Shown: positions 26,613 through 36,113 of the stretch, piece after piece
Layout of the letters: every line of letters begins with the position of its first letter
Numbering within the stretch: the stretch's first letter is position 1
DNA from: Limoniibacter endophyticus
Lineage (GTDB): Bacteria > Pseudomonadota > Alphaproteobacteria > Rhizobiales > Rhizobiaceae
Length of the DNA stretch: 64,000 bases
Direction: 5' to 3'
NCBI RefSeq assembly: GCF_014652835.1
Contig: NZ_BMZO01000007.1
Location: 202,975-266,974 of the forward strand
Made by a program: the position numbers and the translations under genes
Notes under the pieces: generated by a model
Told to the model about the DNA's origin: nothing
What the model saw: only the letters and a program-made list of their open reading frames with translations
The model's database searches: none

Positions 26613-28120
26613 TGAACGACTACTCGACCATCGAACTGCATCTGCCGGACGATGCTGCCACTCAACGCTTCGGTCAGGATCTTGCGGCTGCACTGCATAG
26701 AGGCGATGTCCTCATGTTGAAAGGCGACCTGGGAGCAGGAAAATCCACGCTCGCTCGCTCGATCATTCGCGCTTTGGCTGGGGATGCGGAGCTTGAGGTG
26801 CCCAGTCCGACATTCACTCTGGTGCAAAGCTATCAGACGGCGCTGCCAGCTTACCATTACGATCTTTACCGGCTGGGCGATCAGGATGAAATCTTCGAGC
26901 TGGGCTTTGACGAGGCATCCTCCTCGGGTGTCTGCCTCGTCGAGTGGCCGCAGATGGCTGAAGCGCATATGCCGGCGGATGGTCTAGTTATAAGCCTTAC
27001 CGAGGCTGACGATGGCGGCCGTTATGCTGAGCTGGCCGGTCCGAAGGAAAAGATGGACCGACTGAACCGCGCGATGGAACAGCGGCGGTTTCTGGAAAAC
27101 AGTGGCTGGCGAAACGCTCGGCGCGAATATCTTTCAGGCGATGCGTCGGCTCGTCACTACGAGCACGTTTTCGTCGAGGACAGGGATGCAATTCTTGTAG
27201 ATTCGCCCGCTCTCGTGCCTGCAGGGCCGATGAATTCGACAAAGTCTTATGCAGATATCGCGCATATCGCTCTGAATTGCACCTCCTTCTTCGCGGTCGG
27301 GGAGATACTTCGCGGTGGTGGCCTGCGCGTGCCTTCCATATACGCCAAGGATCTGGATAATGGTTTCCTGCTTCTTGAGAACCTTGGTCATGACGGCATA
27401 GTGGATGCGGACGGAAAGCCGATTGCGGAACGGTACCTGGCAGCGGCGGATATGTTGGCGACGATGCATAGTCGCGCTTGGCCGCGTACTCACGTCGAGG
27501 CTGGCATCTCCTACGAATTGCCGCCATTTGATCGTGACGCCATCATGGCTGAACTCGATCTCTTGGTTGACTGGTATGTCCCTGAAAGGACAGGGGGGCC
27601 GGCACCTTCCTCCTTGCGCGCGGAATATCACGCCCTATGGCATGAGGCACTGGACGGAATCGAGGAGGGAGAGAAGACTATTATGCTTCGCGATTTCCAT
27701 TCCCCAAACATTCTGTGGCAGGAGGCTTCTGAGGGATCCGACCGGGTGGGACTGATTGATTTTCAGGATGCACTATGGGGTCCTTCCGCCTATGATCTCG
27801 CCTCTTTGGCATTCGATGCAAGGGTCGATGTCCCCGCGAACATGGAAAATGCTATTTTGGAAAGATATCTGGAACGTCGAAAAGATACGGCTTTATTCGA
27901 AGCAGAAGGATTTCGACGTGCATATGCCTTGATGGCCCTACAACGTAATTCTAAGATATTAGGTATTTTCGTCAGGCTGAACCGGCGCGATGGAAAGCCC
28001 GGCTATATGCGTCATCTTCCCCGGATTTCTGGCTATATCCGAAGAGCCCTTGATCACCCGAGACTTGGTTCTCTCCGAGAGTTCTATATCCGCAACCGTT
28101 TGATCGACAACGTGGAATGA
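26612..28120 (+). CDS. TsaE-sugar kinase fusion (t6A ATPase plus AmgK-like domain)
   Basis: The 502-residue protein joins two families. Residues 1 to about 155 are TsaE, the ATPase of tRNA threonylcarbamoyladenosine synthesis, with P-loop GDLGAGKST (lysine 44), VPSPTFTLVQSY and YHYDLYRLG. Residues from about 165 form an aminoglycoside-phosphotransferase-fold kinase, with catalytic aspartate 361 in LRDFHSPNILW and metal-binding aspartate 383 in GLIDFQDALWGPSAYDL. The next gene is a MurU-like nucleotidyltransferase. The kinase half is therefore probably AmgK, which makes MurNAc 1-phosphate in peptidoglycan recycling. This fusion is found in other alphaproteobacteria. Kinase substrate is inferred from context. 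Confidence 0.88.
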   Translation: MNDYSTIELHLPDDAATQRFGQDLAAALHRGDVLMLKGDLGAGKSTLARSIIRALAGDAELEVPSPTFTLVQSYQTALPAYHYDLYRLGDQDEIFELGFDEASSSGVCLVEWPQMAEAHMPADGLVISLTEADDGGRYAELAGPKEKMDRLNRAMEQRRFLENSGWRNARREYLSGDASARHYEHVFVEDRDAILVDSPALVPAGPMNSTKSYADIAHIALNCTSFFAVGEILRGGGLRVPSIYAKDLDNGFLLLENLGHDGIVDADGKPIAERYLAAADMLATMHSRAWPRTHVEAGISYELPPFDRDAIMAELDLLVDWYVPERTGGPAPSSLRAEYHALWHEALDGIEEGEKTIMLRDFHSPNILWQEASEGSDRVGLIDFQDALWGPSAYDLASLAFDARVDVPANMENAILERYLERRKDTALFEAEGFRRAYALMALQRNSKILGIFVRLNRRDGKPGYMRHLPRISGYIRRALDHPRLGSLREFYIRNRLIDNVE

Positions 28121-28848
28121 CAATGAGCGCAGTACCGCGACAAGCCGTCGTCCTTGCAGCGGGGCTCGGTACCCGGCTACGCCCGATCACGGACACGATC
28201 CCCAAACCGTTGGTCCGCGTCGGCGGGAAGCCAATGCTTGATTGGGTGCTGGACGCGCTTGAAGAAGTTGGCGTTGAGAAGGTTTTCCTAAACGTTCACC
28301 ATCTTGCGGATCAGATAGAGAGCCATGTGGCCAAAAGGAACTCGCCGGATATCACCATATCGGACGAGCGTCGGGAGCTCTTGGACTCGGGCGGTGGTGT
28401 TGAAAAGATCCTCCCCCTCATGAACCCTGCGCCGTTCTTTTTGTTGAACTCGGATACGTTCTGGCTTGACGATGAAGAGCCCAATCTTTCCCGGCTCGCT
28501 TCCACCTGGGATGACCGCACGATGGACATGCTCCTCATGCTGGCCAAGCCTGAACAGGCCACGGGGCACGGAGCAAAAACCGATTTCCTGCGTGAACCGG
28601 CGGGGCGCCTGGCGCGTAGCCCGAACAGAGAGTCAGGCTACATTTATGCGGGAGCTGCGATTATCCACCCCCGTATTTTCGAGCGGTCGGCCCGGGGTCG
28701 GCACTCGCTAAATGTGGAATTCGATGCAGCGATTGCGAAAGGGCGCTTGTTTGGCTGGCTGATGCATGGAAAATGGCTAACGGTTGGAACCCCGGACGCG
28801 ATTGAATCGGCCGAAACTGTGATTAGACAATTCAGGATGTCAGCATGA
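28117..28848 (+). CDS. murU: MurU-like N-acetylmuramate 1-phosphate uridylyltransferase
   Basis: This 243-residue nucleotidyltransferase starts with VVLAAGLGTRLRPIT and PKPLVRVGGKPMLDW, the sugar-nucleotide pyrophosphorylase signature. Its length and its position after an AmgK-like kinase match MurU, which makes UDP-MurNAc from UTP and MurNAc 1-phosphate. That route bypasses the fosfomycin-sensitive MurA step. It starts at ATG 28117, overlapping the kinase stop, or at ATG 28123. The stop overlaps addB. A mannose or glucose 1-phosphate substrate cannot be excluded from the sequence alone. Confidence 0.82.
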   Translation: MTMSAVPRQAVVLAAGLGTRLRPITDTIPKPLVRVGGKPMLDWVLDALEEVGVEKVFLNVHHLADQIESHVAKRNSPDITISDERRELLDSGGGVEKILPLMNPAPFFLLNSDTFWLDDEEPNLSRLASTWDDRTMDMLLMLAKPEQATGHGAKTDFLREPAGRLARSPNRESGYIYAGAAIIHPRIFERSARGRHSLNVEFDAAIAKGRLFGWLMHGKWLTVGTPDAIESAETVIRQFRMSA

Positions 28849-31800
28849 CCCACCGCAGGGCGAAACTGTTCTCGATTTCGCCCGGTGCACCTTTTTCCCC
28901 TACCTTCATCGATGCTCTTGTTTCTGGGAGGCTGGTTGAAGGGTTCGCGCCAGGAAATGATAGCTTCGCACTGGCGGCGGCAACAATTTATCTTCCTTCG
29001 CGTCGTGCCGCCCGATCCTTGCGAGCCGCTTTCGTGGAACGTTCTGTCGGCAAGGCAGCCCTTCTGCCCACGCTTCGCGTCATCGGCGAGTTCGACAACG
29101 ACCAGACTATGCTCGAAACTGGCGAGCATGGCCTTCTGGATATGCCACCCCCTATAGACGCAAACGAGCGTCTGTTACTTCTAGCGCCGCTTGTCAGGGC
29201 CTGGAAGCGCCGGCTACCCACCGAGTTGATGGCTCGCTTCGATGAAGATCTAGTGATCCCGGCCTCGGCCGCTGACGCCATATGGCTGGCGCGAGATCTT
29301 TGTGAATTGATGGACGAAGTCGAAAGCGAGGAAGTAAGCTGGAGCGCGTTGAGTTCCCTCGTTCCAGAAGACCTCGCGACGTGGTGGCAGCTCAGCCTTG
29401 ATTTTCTTTCCATTGTCTCGGAAGTTTGGCCTCAAGTGCTGAAGGAGCTCGGCAAGAGCAATTTTTCAGCATACCGTATCGCCACGCTGCGGGCAGAACG
29501 CCAACAGCTTGAAACAACCGGCGGCTTAAGCTCAGGTCCAGTGATTGCCGCCGGCTACATGAGCAGCTTTCCTGCAGCGGCGGAGCTGCTGTCTGCTATC
29601 GCCAGATTGCCTCATGGAGCCGTCGTCCTTCCTGGCCTCGACCCTCATCTGGATCAGTCCGATTGGTCTTCCATGAGCAGCCGTTCACCGGAGCCAGCTT
29701 TGTTCGGTCATCCGCAATATGGACTGGCGCGCTTATTGTCCCGAATGAGACTCGAGCCACGGGATGTCGAGATTATTGGATCAGACAGATCGGATTTGTG
29801 TTTTCGCGAGCGCGTACTGAGTGAAGCGCTAAAGCCAGCCGAAGCCACTGACAGCTGGATTAATATTCGCTCGGAATTCATGCCGGAAGCGCTCCGAGAT
29901 GCGTTCCGCAACGTCTCCCTTATCGAGGCCGCTTTTCAGAGAGAGGAAGCCATTGCGATTGCCGCTGCGCTCCGAGATGCCGCTGCAGATCCGGGAAAGC
30001 GTGCTGCGCTCGTAACGGGCGATCGCGATTTGGCGCGTCGTGTCGCCAGCGAATTGGAACGGTTCGGCGTGAAGGCGGACGATTCTGGCGGCATTCCAAT
30101 GTCCCGAACGTCTCCTGCTGGCTTGCTGCGTTTGCTGCTGGAAGTTACGCTTCGCCCGGGCGATCCTGTGGCGCTTCTTTCGCTCTTTAAGCATCCATTG
30201 CTTTCACTTGGACTCCCGCGCCGTGATGTCAGGCGCGCGGGCGAGACGCTCGAACTGATTTTGCTGCGTGGGGGAACGGGCAGGCCTGACATCGGAAATA
30301 TCGTTCGGGATTTTGACAACCGATTGAGCTTCCTGGCGGACAGGCCCCATCCGCCTCACTGGTTGAAATTACTTAATGACGACCGGCTTAGTACGGCAAG
30401 AAAGGTGGCAGAGGCGCTTTTGAAAGCGACCATGCCGCTCATCGAATTACGCGGCACAAGCGAAGCCAACGTGGCAGGGATGACCTCCGTTACGGTGGAC
30501 GTTCTGGAGGAGCTTGGGCGCGGCGAGGACCAGACACTCGATGAGCTTTATGATGGTGATGCTGGGTCGCGGCTGGCGCAATTTCTTTCGGGCCTCGTGG
30601 CCGCGCCGAATGGTCTAGCATTCTCAGCCTCCGAATGGCCTGACGTCCTTGGGGCACTCATGGCTTCGGAAAGCGTCAAACCTTCCACTTTTGCGGATGA
30701 ACGCATCGCTATATGGGGCGCTCTCGAAGCACGTTTACAATCGGTTGATCTGATGATCATCGGGGGCCTGAACGAAGGAAGCTGGCCAAGGCGCGCGCAG
30801 AACGGGCGCTTCATGTCGCGAGTCATGAAGTCGGGGCTTGAACTTGAACCGCCGGAGAGTCGCATTGGTCTCGCAGCGCATGATTTCTGGATGCTTTCCG
30901 GATCGGACAAACTGATCCTTACGCGCTCGGTGAGAACGGGTGAATCCCCGTCGGTCGCCTCCCGGTGGTTGCAGCGTCTGCTCGCGTTCCTCGGTCCGGA
31001 TCATGCTCGAGAAATGCGGAAACGGGGCCAGCAATATATAGATTGGGCGCGGCAGCTCGACCCTGTAGAGAAACGGCAGCCCACTGAACAGCCTTACCCG
31101 GTTCCTCCGCTTTCCGCCCGTCCGAAGTCGTTCTCTGTCACGGAGATCGAAACACTTCGCCGCGACCCTTACGCTCTTTATGCGAGGCGCATCCTGGAGC
31201 TCCATGCTCTGGATCCACTGGTGCGTGATCCTAATGCCGCGGAGCGAGGGACGCTCTTTCACGAGATCATGCATCGTTTCTCGAAAACCTTGCCCGCAAA
31301 GGATGATGAGACCGCTCTTGCTGCCTTGACCGAACTTGGCGGAGACTGTTTTGCGGAGTTGCAATTACCGCCGGATGTTGAGGCGGTTTGGTGGCCGCGT
31401 TTCCTTGCCCTGGCGCCCAACATCGTCGCATGGGAGAGAAGCAGAGCAGATATGACGCGGGCGCTCTATCCCGAAATCAAGTCCGAACGCATTGCTGTCG
31501 GGACGACGGAGACGTTGATCAGTGGTCGCGCGGACCGGGTCGATCTCCTGGTGACGGGCACGGCATCGATTATCGATTACAAGACCGGCTCAAACCCTTC
31601 GAAAAAACAGGCATTCTCGCTTGTATCCCCGCAACTCGCGCTTGAGGCTGCGCTTCTAGAGCGGGGAGCCTTCCAGGAAATCGGGCGCGTTCAAGCAGAT
31701 GAGTTGGCGTTCATTCGATTTCGTCCGAATGGCGCGGTCGAGGTTGAAAACATTCTGACCCAAGCTCGCGAAACAAAGACGGCCTCGCAGCTTGCAGAAC

Positions 31801-31973
31801 AGGCTTGGGAACGCCTGGAGGCAATGCTCGAGTTCTATAAGCAGCCGGCATCGGGCTACCGATCACGCATTCTGCCTTTCCGGGAAGGAGATACCGGAGG
31901 CGATTATGACCATCTGGCCCGTGTGCTGGAATGGTCCGCGGGAGCAGATGATTCGGAAGGAAGCGACGAATGA
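28845..31973 (+). CDS. addB: AddB subunit of double-strand break repair helicase-nuclease
   Basis: AddB is the second nuclease-bearing subunit of AddAB, the alphaproteobacterial counterpart of RecBCD. AddAB resects double-strand ends for recombination. The 1042-residue protein has a helicase-like but degenerate body. Its C-terminal RecB-type nuclease contains FSVTEIETLRRDPYALYARRIL and GTLFHEIMHRF, and the catalytic IIDYKTG has the aspartate at residue 911. The N-terminus starts with an alphaproteobacterial FSISPGAPF block. It overlaps murU upstream and addA downstream by four bases each. Confidence 0.93.
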   Translation: MTHRRAKLFSISPGAPFSPTFIDALVSGRLVEGFAPGNDSFALAAATIYLPSRRAARSLRAAFVERSVGKAALLPTLRVIGEFDNDQTMLETGEHGLLDMPPPIDANERLLLLAPLVRAWKRRLPTELMARFDEDLVIPASAADAIWLARDLCELMDEVESEEVSWSALSSLVPEDLATWWQLSLDFLSIVSEVWPQVLKELGKSNFSAYRIATLRAERQQLETTGGLSSGPVIAAGYMSSFPAAAELLSAIARLPHGAVVLPGLDPHLDQSDWSSMSSRSPEPALFGHPQYGLARLLSRMRLEPRDVEIIGSDRSDLCFRERVLSEALKPAEATDSWINIRSEFMPEALRDAFRNVSLIEAAFQREEAIAIAAALRDAAADPGKRAALVTGDRDLARRVASELERFGVKADDSGGIPMSRTSPAGLLRLLLEVTLRPGDPVALLSLFKHPLLSLGLPRRDVRRAGETLELILLRGGTGRPDIGNIVRDFDNRLSFLADRPHPPHWLKLLNDDRLSTARKVAEALLKATMPLIELRGTSEANVAGMTSVTVDVLEELGRGEDQTLDELYDGDAGSRLAQFLSGLVAAPNGLAFSASEWPDVLGALMASESVKPSTFADERIAIWGALEARLQSVDLMIIGGLNEGSWPRRAQNGRFMSRVMKSGLELEPPESRIGLAAHDFWMLSGSDKLILTRSVRTGESPSVASRWLQRLLAFLGPDHAREMRKRGQQYIDWARQLDPVEKRQPTEQPYPVPPLSARPKSFSVTEIETLRRDPYALYARRILELHALDPLVRDPNAAERGTLFHEIMHRFSKTLPAKDDETALAALTELGGDCFAELQLPPDVEAVWWPRFLALAPNIVAWERSRADMTRALYPEIKSERIAVGTTETLISGRADRVDLLVTGTASIIDYKTGSNPSKKQAFSLVSPQLALEAALLERGAFQEIGRVQADELAFIRFRPNGAVEVENILTQARETKTASQLAEQAWERLEAMLEFYKQPASGYRSRILPFREGDTGGDYDHLARVLEWSAGADDSEGSDE

Positions 31974-34900
31974 GCGGACGCCTTATCGTACCTTCGGAGA
32001 CGTTGGAGAACCAGGCTAGGGCGTCCGATCCAGGTAATTCCGTGTGGGTCTCCGCAAATGCTGGCTCGGGTAAGACCCATATCCTTTCACAACGCGTGAC
32101 GCGGCTCTTGTTGGAGGGAACGGACCCGTCAAAAATACTTTGCCTGACTTACACCCGCGCTGCGGCCGCGAACATGTCCATCCGAATTTTTGCAACCCTC
32201 TCGGATTGGGCGCTGATGGAGGACGCGGCTCTGGCAGAAAAAATTGCTGCTATTGAAGGAAAGCGGCCAGATGCCACGAAAATAAAGCGAGCCCGGCAAT
32301 TATTTGCCCGAGCGCTTGAAACGCCCGGCGGACTCAAGATCCAGACGATCCATGCGTTCTGCGAGGCGCTTTTGCATCAATTTCCGCTGGAGGCGAACAT
32401 TGCCGGCCATTTCCAGATGCTGGATGCACGCCTGGAACAGGTGCTGATGGCCCAAGCCAGACGGGAAATGATTACAAGCAGTGTAACGGCTGCATCGCCG
32501 CCACTGGCGAATGCTTTCGCACATGTTCTGACGCTAGGGAATGAGGCTGGACTTGATGGCCTTTTGTCGGAGATCGTTGCCAAACGCGACAAGTTGCGCG
32601 CCTTCATCGATGATATCCGCGAGGGTGATGGCTCTTTCGATGCTCTTTACGCAGACTTTGACCTTTCACCCACTGAGGATGAAGCGTCTTTGCTCAGAAG
32701 CTTCTGGCCGCTCCGAGACTTTCCAAATGCCTTTGCTGCGGCGTTCCTCGATCACGCCCGTTCGCTCGGAAAAGTGAGAGCGGAAGAATTCGCAGCCAGG
32801 CTCGTCGCAGCGGGAAATACAGGAAGTGAAGAAGAACGCTTCTCCATTCTCTGCGGGGCATTTTTGACACAGAAGGGTGAGGCTCGTAACATTTCGGCGC
32901 TGCTCCCCAAGGATATGGCGGCGCATTATCCTTCTTTTGCCGAAGCGTTCGCTTCGACCGCGGCAAAACTCATCGAAATTCGCGATAAAATTGCCGTCCT
33001 AAGAATGTTGAAGGGCACTATCAGCGCCTTGACGATCGCAGACTGGATGATCGCGAGCTACGAAGAGTTGAAATCGCGGGGGGGTTATCTCGATTTCAAT
33101 GATCTCATCAGCCGAACGGTGAGGCTCTTGTCGCGACAGGACGTCAGCGCCTGGGTCCAATACAAGCTGGATCGTGGAATAGATCATATTCTTATCGATG
33201 AAGCGCAGGATACGAGTCCGGCGCAGTGGGAAATAATGCGCCGGCTAACTGAAGAATTCTTCTCCGGCAGTGGATCACGTGACCGGCCCACAAGAACGGT
33301 TTTTGCCGTTGGCGATACAAAGCAATCGATCTATTCCTTTCAGGGCGCGGATCCTCAGGCGTTCGACGACAACCGGTATCATTTCTCCAAGCAAGTAGAG
33401 GCCGCCGGTGGCAAGTTTGAGAATGTTCGTCTGCGGCATTCCTTTCGTTCAACTGAAGATGTTCTCGCTGCTGTTGATCGCGTCTTCGCTGCCGAGGAAA
33501 TTCGAGAAGGAGTAAGCCCCGATCCGATCGAGCACGCTGCGGTTAGGGCCGGTCACATTGGTCGAGTGGAGCTGTGGCCGTCTATTGGCGCGGAGGCGGC
33601 CGAAGAGCCGGATGACTGGACACAAAGCATCGATCATGCACGGGCACCGGCTATAACGCTCGCACAGGAAATCGCATCCACCATCGCGGGATGGATTGGC
33701 GACGGTGATCTCCTTGCTGGGCAAGGGCGCGTGGTGCGGGCGGGCGATGTTCTGGTCCTGGTCCGTAAGCGGGACAGGTTCGTCAACGCTCTGTCGAGTG
33801 CGTTGAAAGCACAAGGAGTAGCGGTCGCCGGGGCTGACAGAATTAGTCTTCCTGGGCATATTGCAGTGCAGGATCTCGCCGCGCTTGGCCGGTTTCTGCT
33901 TCAACCCGAGGATGACCTTTCGCTTGCCTCGGTTCTGAAGAGCCCGATCTTCGATCTTGACGATAACGACTTGATGACGCTGGCTATCGGCCGGCGCTCT
34001 ACATTGTATCGGTCCCTGCGAGACAAGGCTCAATACAACCTTCGATTCGAAAAGGTTGCGGCCGACCTCCAGCGTTGGTCGAGCGAGGCTGCTTTTCGTC
34101 CTGTGTTCGAATTCTACTCTGCGCTTCTGGGGCGTGATGGCCTACGGGCAAAGCTGAGTGCACGGTTGGGACCAGAGACATCGGATGTTCTCGATGAATT
34201 TCTCGCTTTTGCTATTGCAGAAGAGCAGACTGGCTTGCCGGGTTTAGACGCGTTCCTGCAGACGTTGCAGTCGGCGGCCCCGGAAATAAAGCGCGAGATG
34301 GATCAGACGCGCAATGAAGTGCGGATCATGACCGCACATGCCTCAAAGGGCCTTGAAGCGCCTGTCGTATTTCTGGTCGATAGCGGCTCTGCGCCGTTTT
34401 CAAACCAGCATTTGCCTAAACTGCTTCCATTCTCGTCACAAACAGGGCTCTGGCGCGGGGAGGGGTTTCTCTGGAATGTCGGCAAAATCGTCTCGAACGA
34501 TTTTTCCGGCCAACTTTCAGAGCGCATCAAGCAGGCTGCGCGTGAAGAATATAACCGACTGCTCTATGTGGGCATGACACGGGCGGAAGACCGGCTTATT
34601 GTATGTGGCTATCACGGAAAGCGAGAGCCTGCGACCGCGAACTGGCATTCTCTGGTGAAGCGGGCTTTGGCGGACGAAACCGTGGTTAGTCGCGTGACCA
34701 ATCCATACACCGGGAGGGAAGCCCTTCGTTTCGAGATAGATGATACTCGTCGACCTCTGCCGGTAGAGCAGAAAGAGCGGCAGGAGGCCGCGTCGATGGC
34801 GCCTTTGCCAGAGAGTTTCTCACAACCCTATCCCTCCGAGCCGCCGCTGCCTCGGCCATTATCGCCTTCCGGGGCAATAGCGCTCATCGATGAACCTGAA

Positions 34901-35458
34901 GAGGTTGCTCCATCGGAGAAATCACCGGTGATGAAGGATAGCCCCGATAGAAGCTTCGCTATTGAACGTGGCGTTGCCATGCACAGATTGCTGCAGTTTT
35001 TGCCGGGGCTTGAGACGCAGGATCGTGAGATGCGGGGGTATTCATTTCTCGAGAAGGCTGGAGCTGCATGGCCGGGCGGATGGAGAGAGAATGCCCTTTC
35101 ATCGGTTATGGCCATTATAAGCGACCCGCGGTACCAGTTCATGTTTTCTCCGGCGTCGCGGGCGGAAGTCTCCCTGATGGGTACGTTGCTGATCAAAGGT
35201 CGACCTCGCATGGTATCAGGAAAGGTGGACAGGATCAGCGTGAGCGAAGATCGGGTGAGCATAGTCGATTACAAGACCGGACAACCCGTCCCTTCAGATA
35301 TTTCGGAAGTTGCGCCGGCCTATCGGCTCCAAATGGCACTGTATCGCGCAGTCCTGCGTCAGATTTACCCGGGCAGGCCGATCGACGCCTATCTCCTTTA
35401 TACGAGGGAGCCGAGCATGATACTGTTGCCGTCAGAATCTGATCCCGCCTTCGATTGA
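31970..35458 (+). CDS. addA: AddA helicase-nuclease subunit
   Basis: AddA is the UvrD-like helicase and nuclease subunit of AddAB. The 1162-residue protein has Walker A in VSANAGSGKTHI (lysine 35) and motif Ia in CLTYTRAAAANM. Walker B is in ILIDEAQDTSPAQW, with GDTKQSIYSFQGADP, MTAHASKGLEAPVVFLVD and LLYVGMTRAEDRL downstream. Nuclease motif IVDYKTGQ has its aspartate at residue 1100. It overlaps addB by four bases, so the two subunits should be made in balance. In many rhizobia trxA follows addA; here a glutathione S-transferase gene does. Confidence 0.95.
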   Translation: MSGRLIVPSETLENQARASDPGNSVWVSANAGSGKTHILSQRVTRLLLEGTDPSKILCLTYTRAAAANMSIRIFATLSDWALMEDAALAEKIAAIEGKRPDATKIKRARQLFARALETPGGLKIQTIHAFCEALLHQFPLEANIAGHFQMLDARLEQVLMAQARREMITSSVTAASPPLANAFAHVLTLGNEAGLDGLLSEIVAKRDKLRAFIDDIREGDGSFDALYADFDLSPTEDEASLLRSFWPLRDFPNAFAAAFLDHARSLGKVRAEEFAARLVAAGNTGSEEERFSILCGAFLTQKGEARNISALLPKDMAAHYPSFAEAFASTAAKLIEIRDKIAVLRMLKGTISALTIADWMIASYEELKSRGGYLDFNDLISRTVRLLSRQDVSAWVQYKLDRGIDHILIDEAQDTSPAQWEIMRRLTEEFFSGSGSRDRPTRTVFAVGDTKQSIYSFQGADPQAFDDNRYHFSKQVEAAGGKFENVRLRHSFRSTEDVLAAVDRVFAAEEIREGVSPDPIEHAAVRAGHIGRVELWPSIGAEAAEEPDDWTQSIDHARAPAITLAQEIASTIAGWIGDGDLLAGQGRVVRAGDVLVLVRKRDRFVNALSSALKAQGVAVAGADRISLPGHIAVQDLAALGRFLLQPEDDLSLASVLKSPIFDLDDNDLMTLAIGRRSTLYRSLRDKAQYNLRFEKVAADLQRWSSEAAFRPVFEFYSALLGRDGLRAKLSARLGPETSDVLDEFLAFAIAEEQTGLPGLDAFLQTLQSAAPEIKREMDQTRNEVRIMTAHASKGLEAPVVFLVDSGSAPFSNQHLPKLLPFSSQTGLWRGEGFLWNVGKIVSNDFSGQLSERIKQAAREEYNRLLYVGMTRAEDRLIVCGYHGKREPATANWHSLVKRALADETVVSRVTNPYTGREALRFEIDDTRRPLPVEQKERQEAASMAPLPESFSQPYPSEPPLPRPLSPSGAIALIDEPEEVAPSEKSPVMKDSPDRSFAIERGVAMHRLLQFLPGLETQDREMRGYSFLEKAGAAWPGGWRENALSSVMAIISDPRYQFMFSPASRAEVSLMGTLLIKGRPRMVSGKVDRISVSEDRVSIVDYKTGQPVPSDISEVAPAYRLQMALYRAVLRQIYPGRPIDAYLLYTREPSMILLPSESDPAFD

Positions 35459-35474
35459 AGGCAAGGAGGTTGCA

Positions 35475-36101
35475 ATGGCTGAGGATATTGTTCTCTACAC
35501 CCACCCATTCTCACGCGGACGCATCATTCGTTGGATGCTGGAGGAAATCGGCGCACCCTATAAAACCGAGATCATGAATTTCGGTGCTGGCATGAAGAGT
35601 GCTGATTATCTGTCGATAAATCCGATGGGAAAAGTTCCAGCCATTGTTCATGGCAAAAAAATCGTGACGGAATGCGCTGCCATTTGTGCTTATCTCGCTG
35701 ACGCGTTCCCGGAGAGGGATCTGGCACCTGCTCCTGAAGATCGTGCGGATTACTATCGTTGGATGTTTTTCGCAGCCGGCCCTTTGGAGGCGGCCATCTC
35801 AAATAAGGCGCTGGGTTTCAAGGTGCCGGACGACCGCCGCACCATGATCGGCTATGGCAGCTTTGAGGATGTGGTAGATACGTTGGAAGCGGCTTTGAAG
35901 GGAAAGGACTATATAGCAGCCGGACGCTTCACGGCTGCGGACGTCTATGTCGGTTCGCATATCGGGTGGGGTTTGCAATTTGGTACGCTGGAAAAACGTG
36001 CCGAATTCCAGCGCTATCTCGGTGGACTTGCGAAGCGGCCCGCATTTCAACGCGCCACGCAGCTTGATGACGAAGCGGCGAAAAATCTGGAGAAGAACTG
36101 A
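35475..36101 (+). CDS. Glutathione S-transferase family protein
   Basis: The 208-residue protein has the two-domain glutathione S-transferase fold. The N-terminal thioredoxin-like half (about residues 1-80) includes LYTHPFSRGRIIRWMLEE, with serine as the likely catalytic or glutathione-contact residue. It continues with INPMGKVPAIV (cis-proline loop) and VTECAAICAYLAD. The C-terminal helical half includes GRFTAADVYVGS, matching the folding motif near helix 6. The substrate is unknown. It lies 16 bases after addA with AAGGAGG upstream, and its stop is 12 bases from the convergent mutS stop. Confidence 0.9.
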   Translation: MAEDIVLYTHPFSRGRIIRWMLEEIGAPYKTEIMNFGAGMKSADYLSINPMGKVPAIVHGKKIVTECAAICAYLADAFPERDLAPAPEDRADYYRWMFFAAGPLEAAISNKALGFKVPDDRRTMIGYGSFEDVVDTLEAALKGKDYIAAGRFTAADVYVGSHIGWGLQFGTLEKRAEFQRYLGGLAKRPAFQRATQLDDEAAKNLEKN

Positions 36102-36113
36102 CGTGATAAAGCG

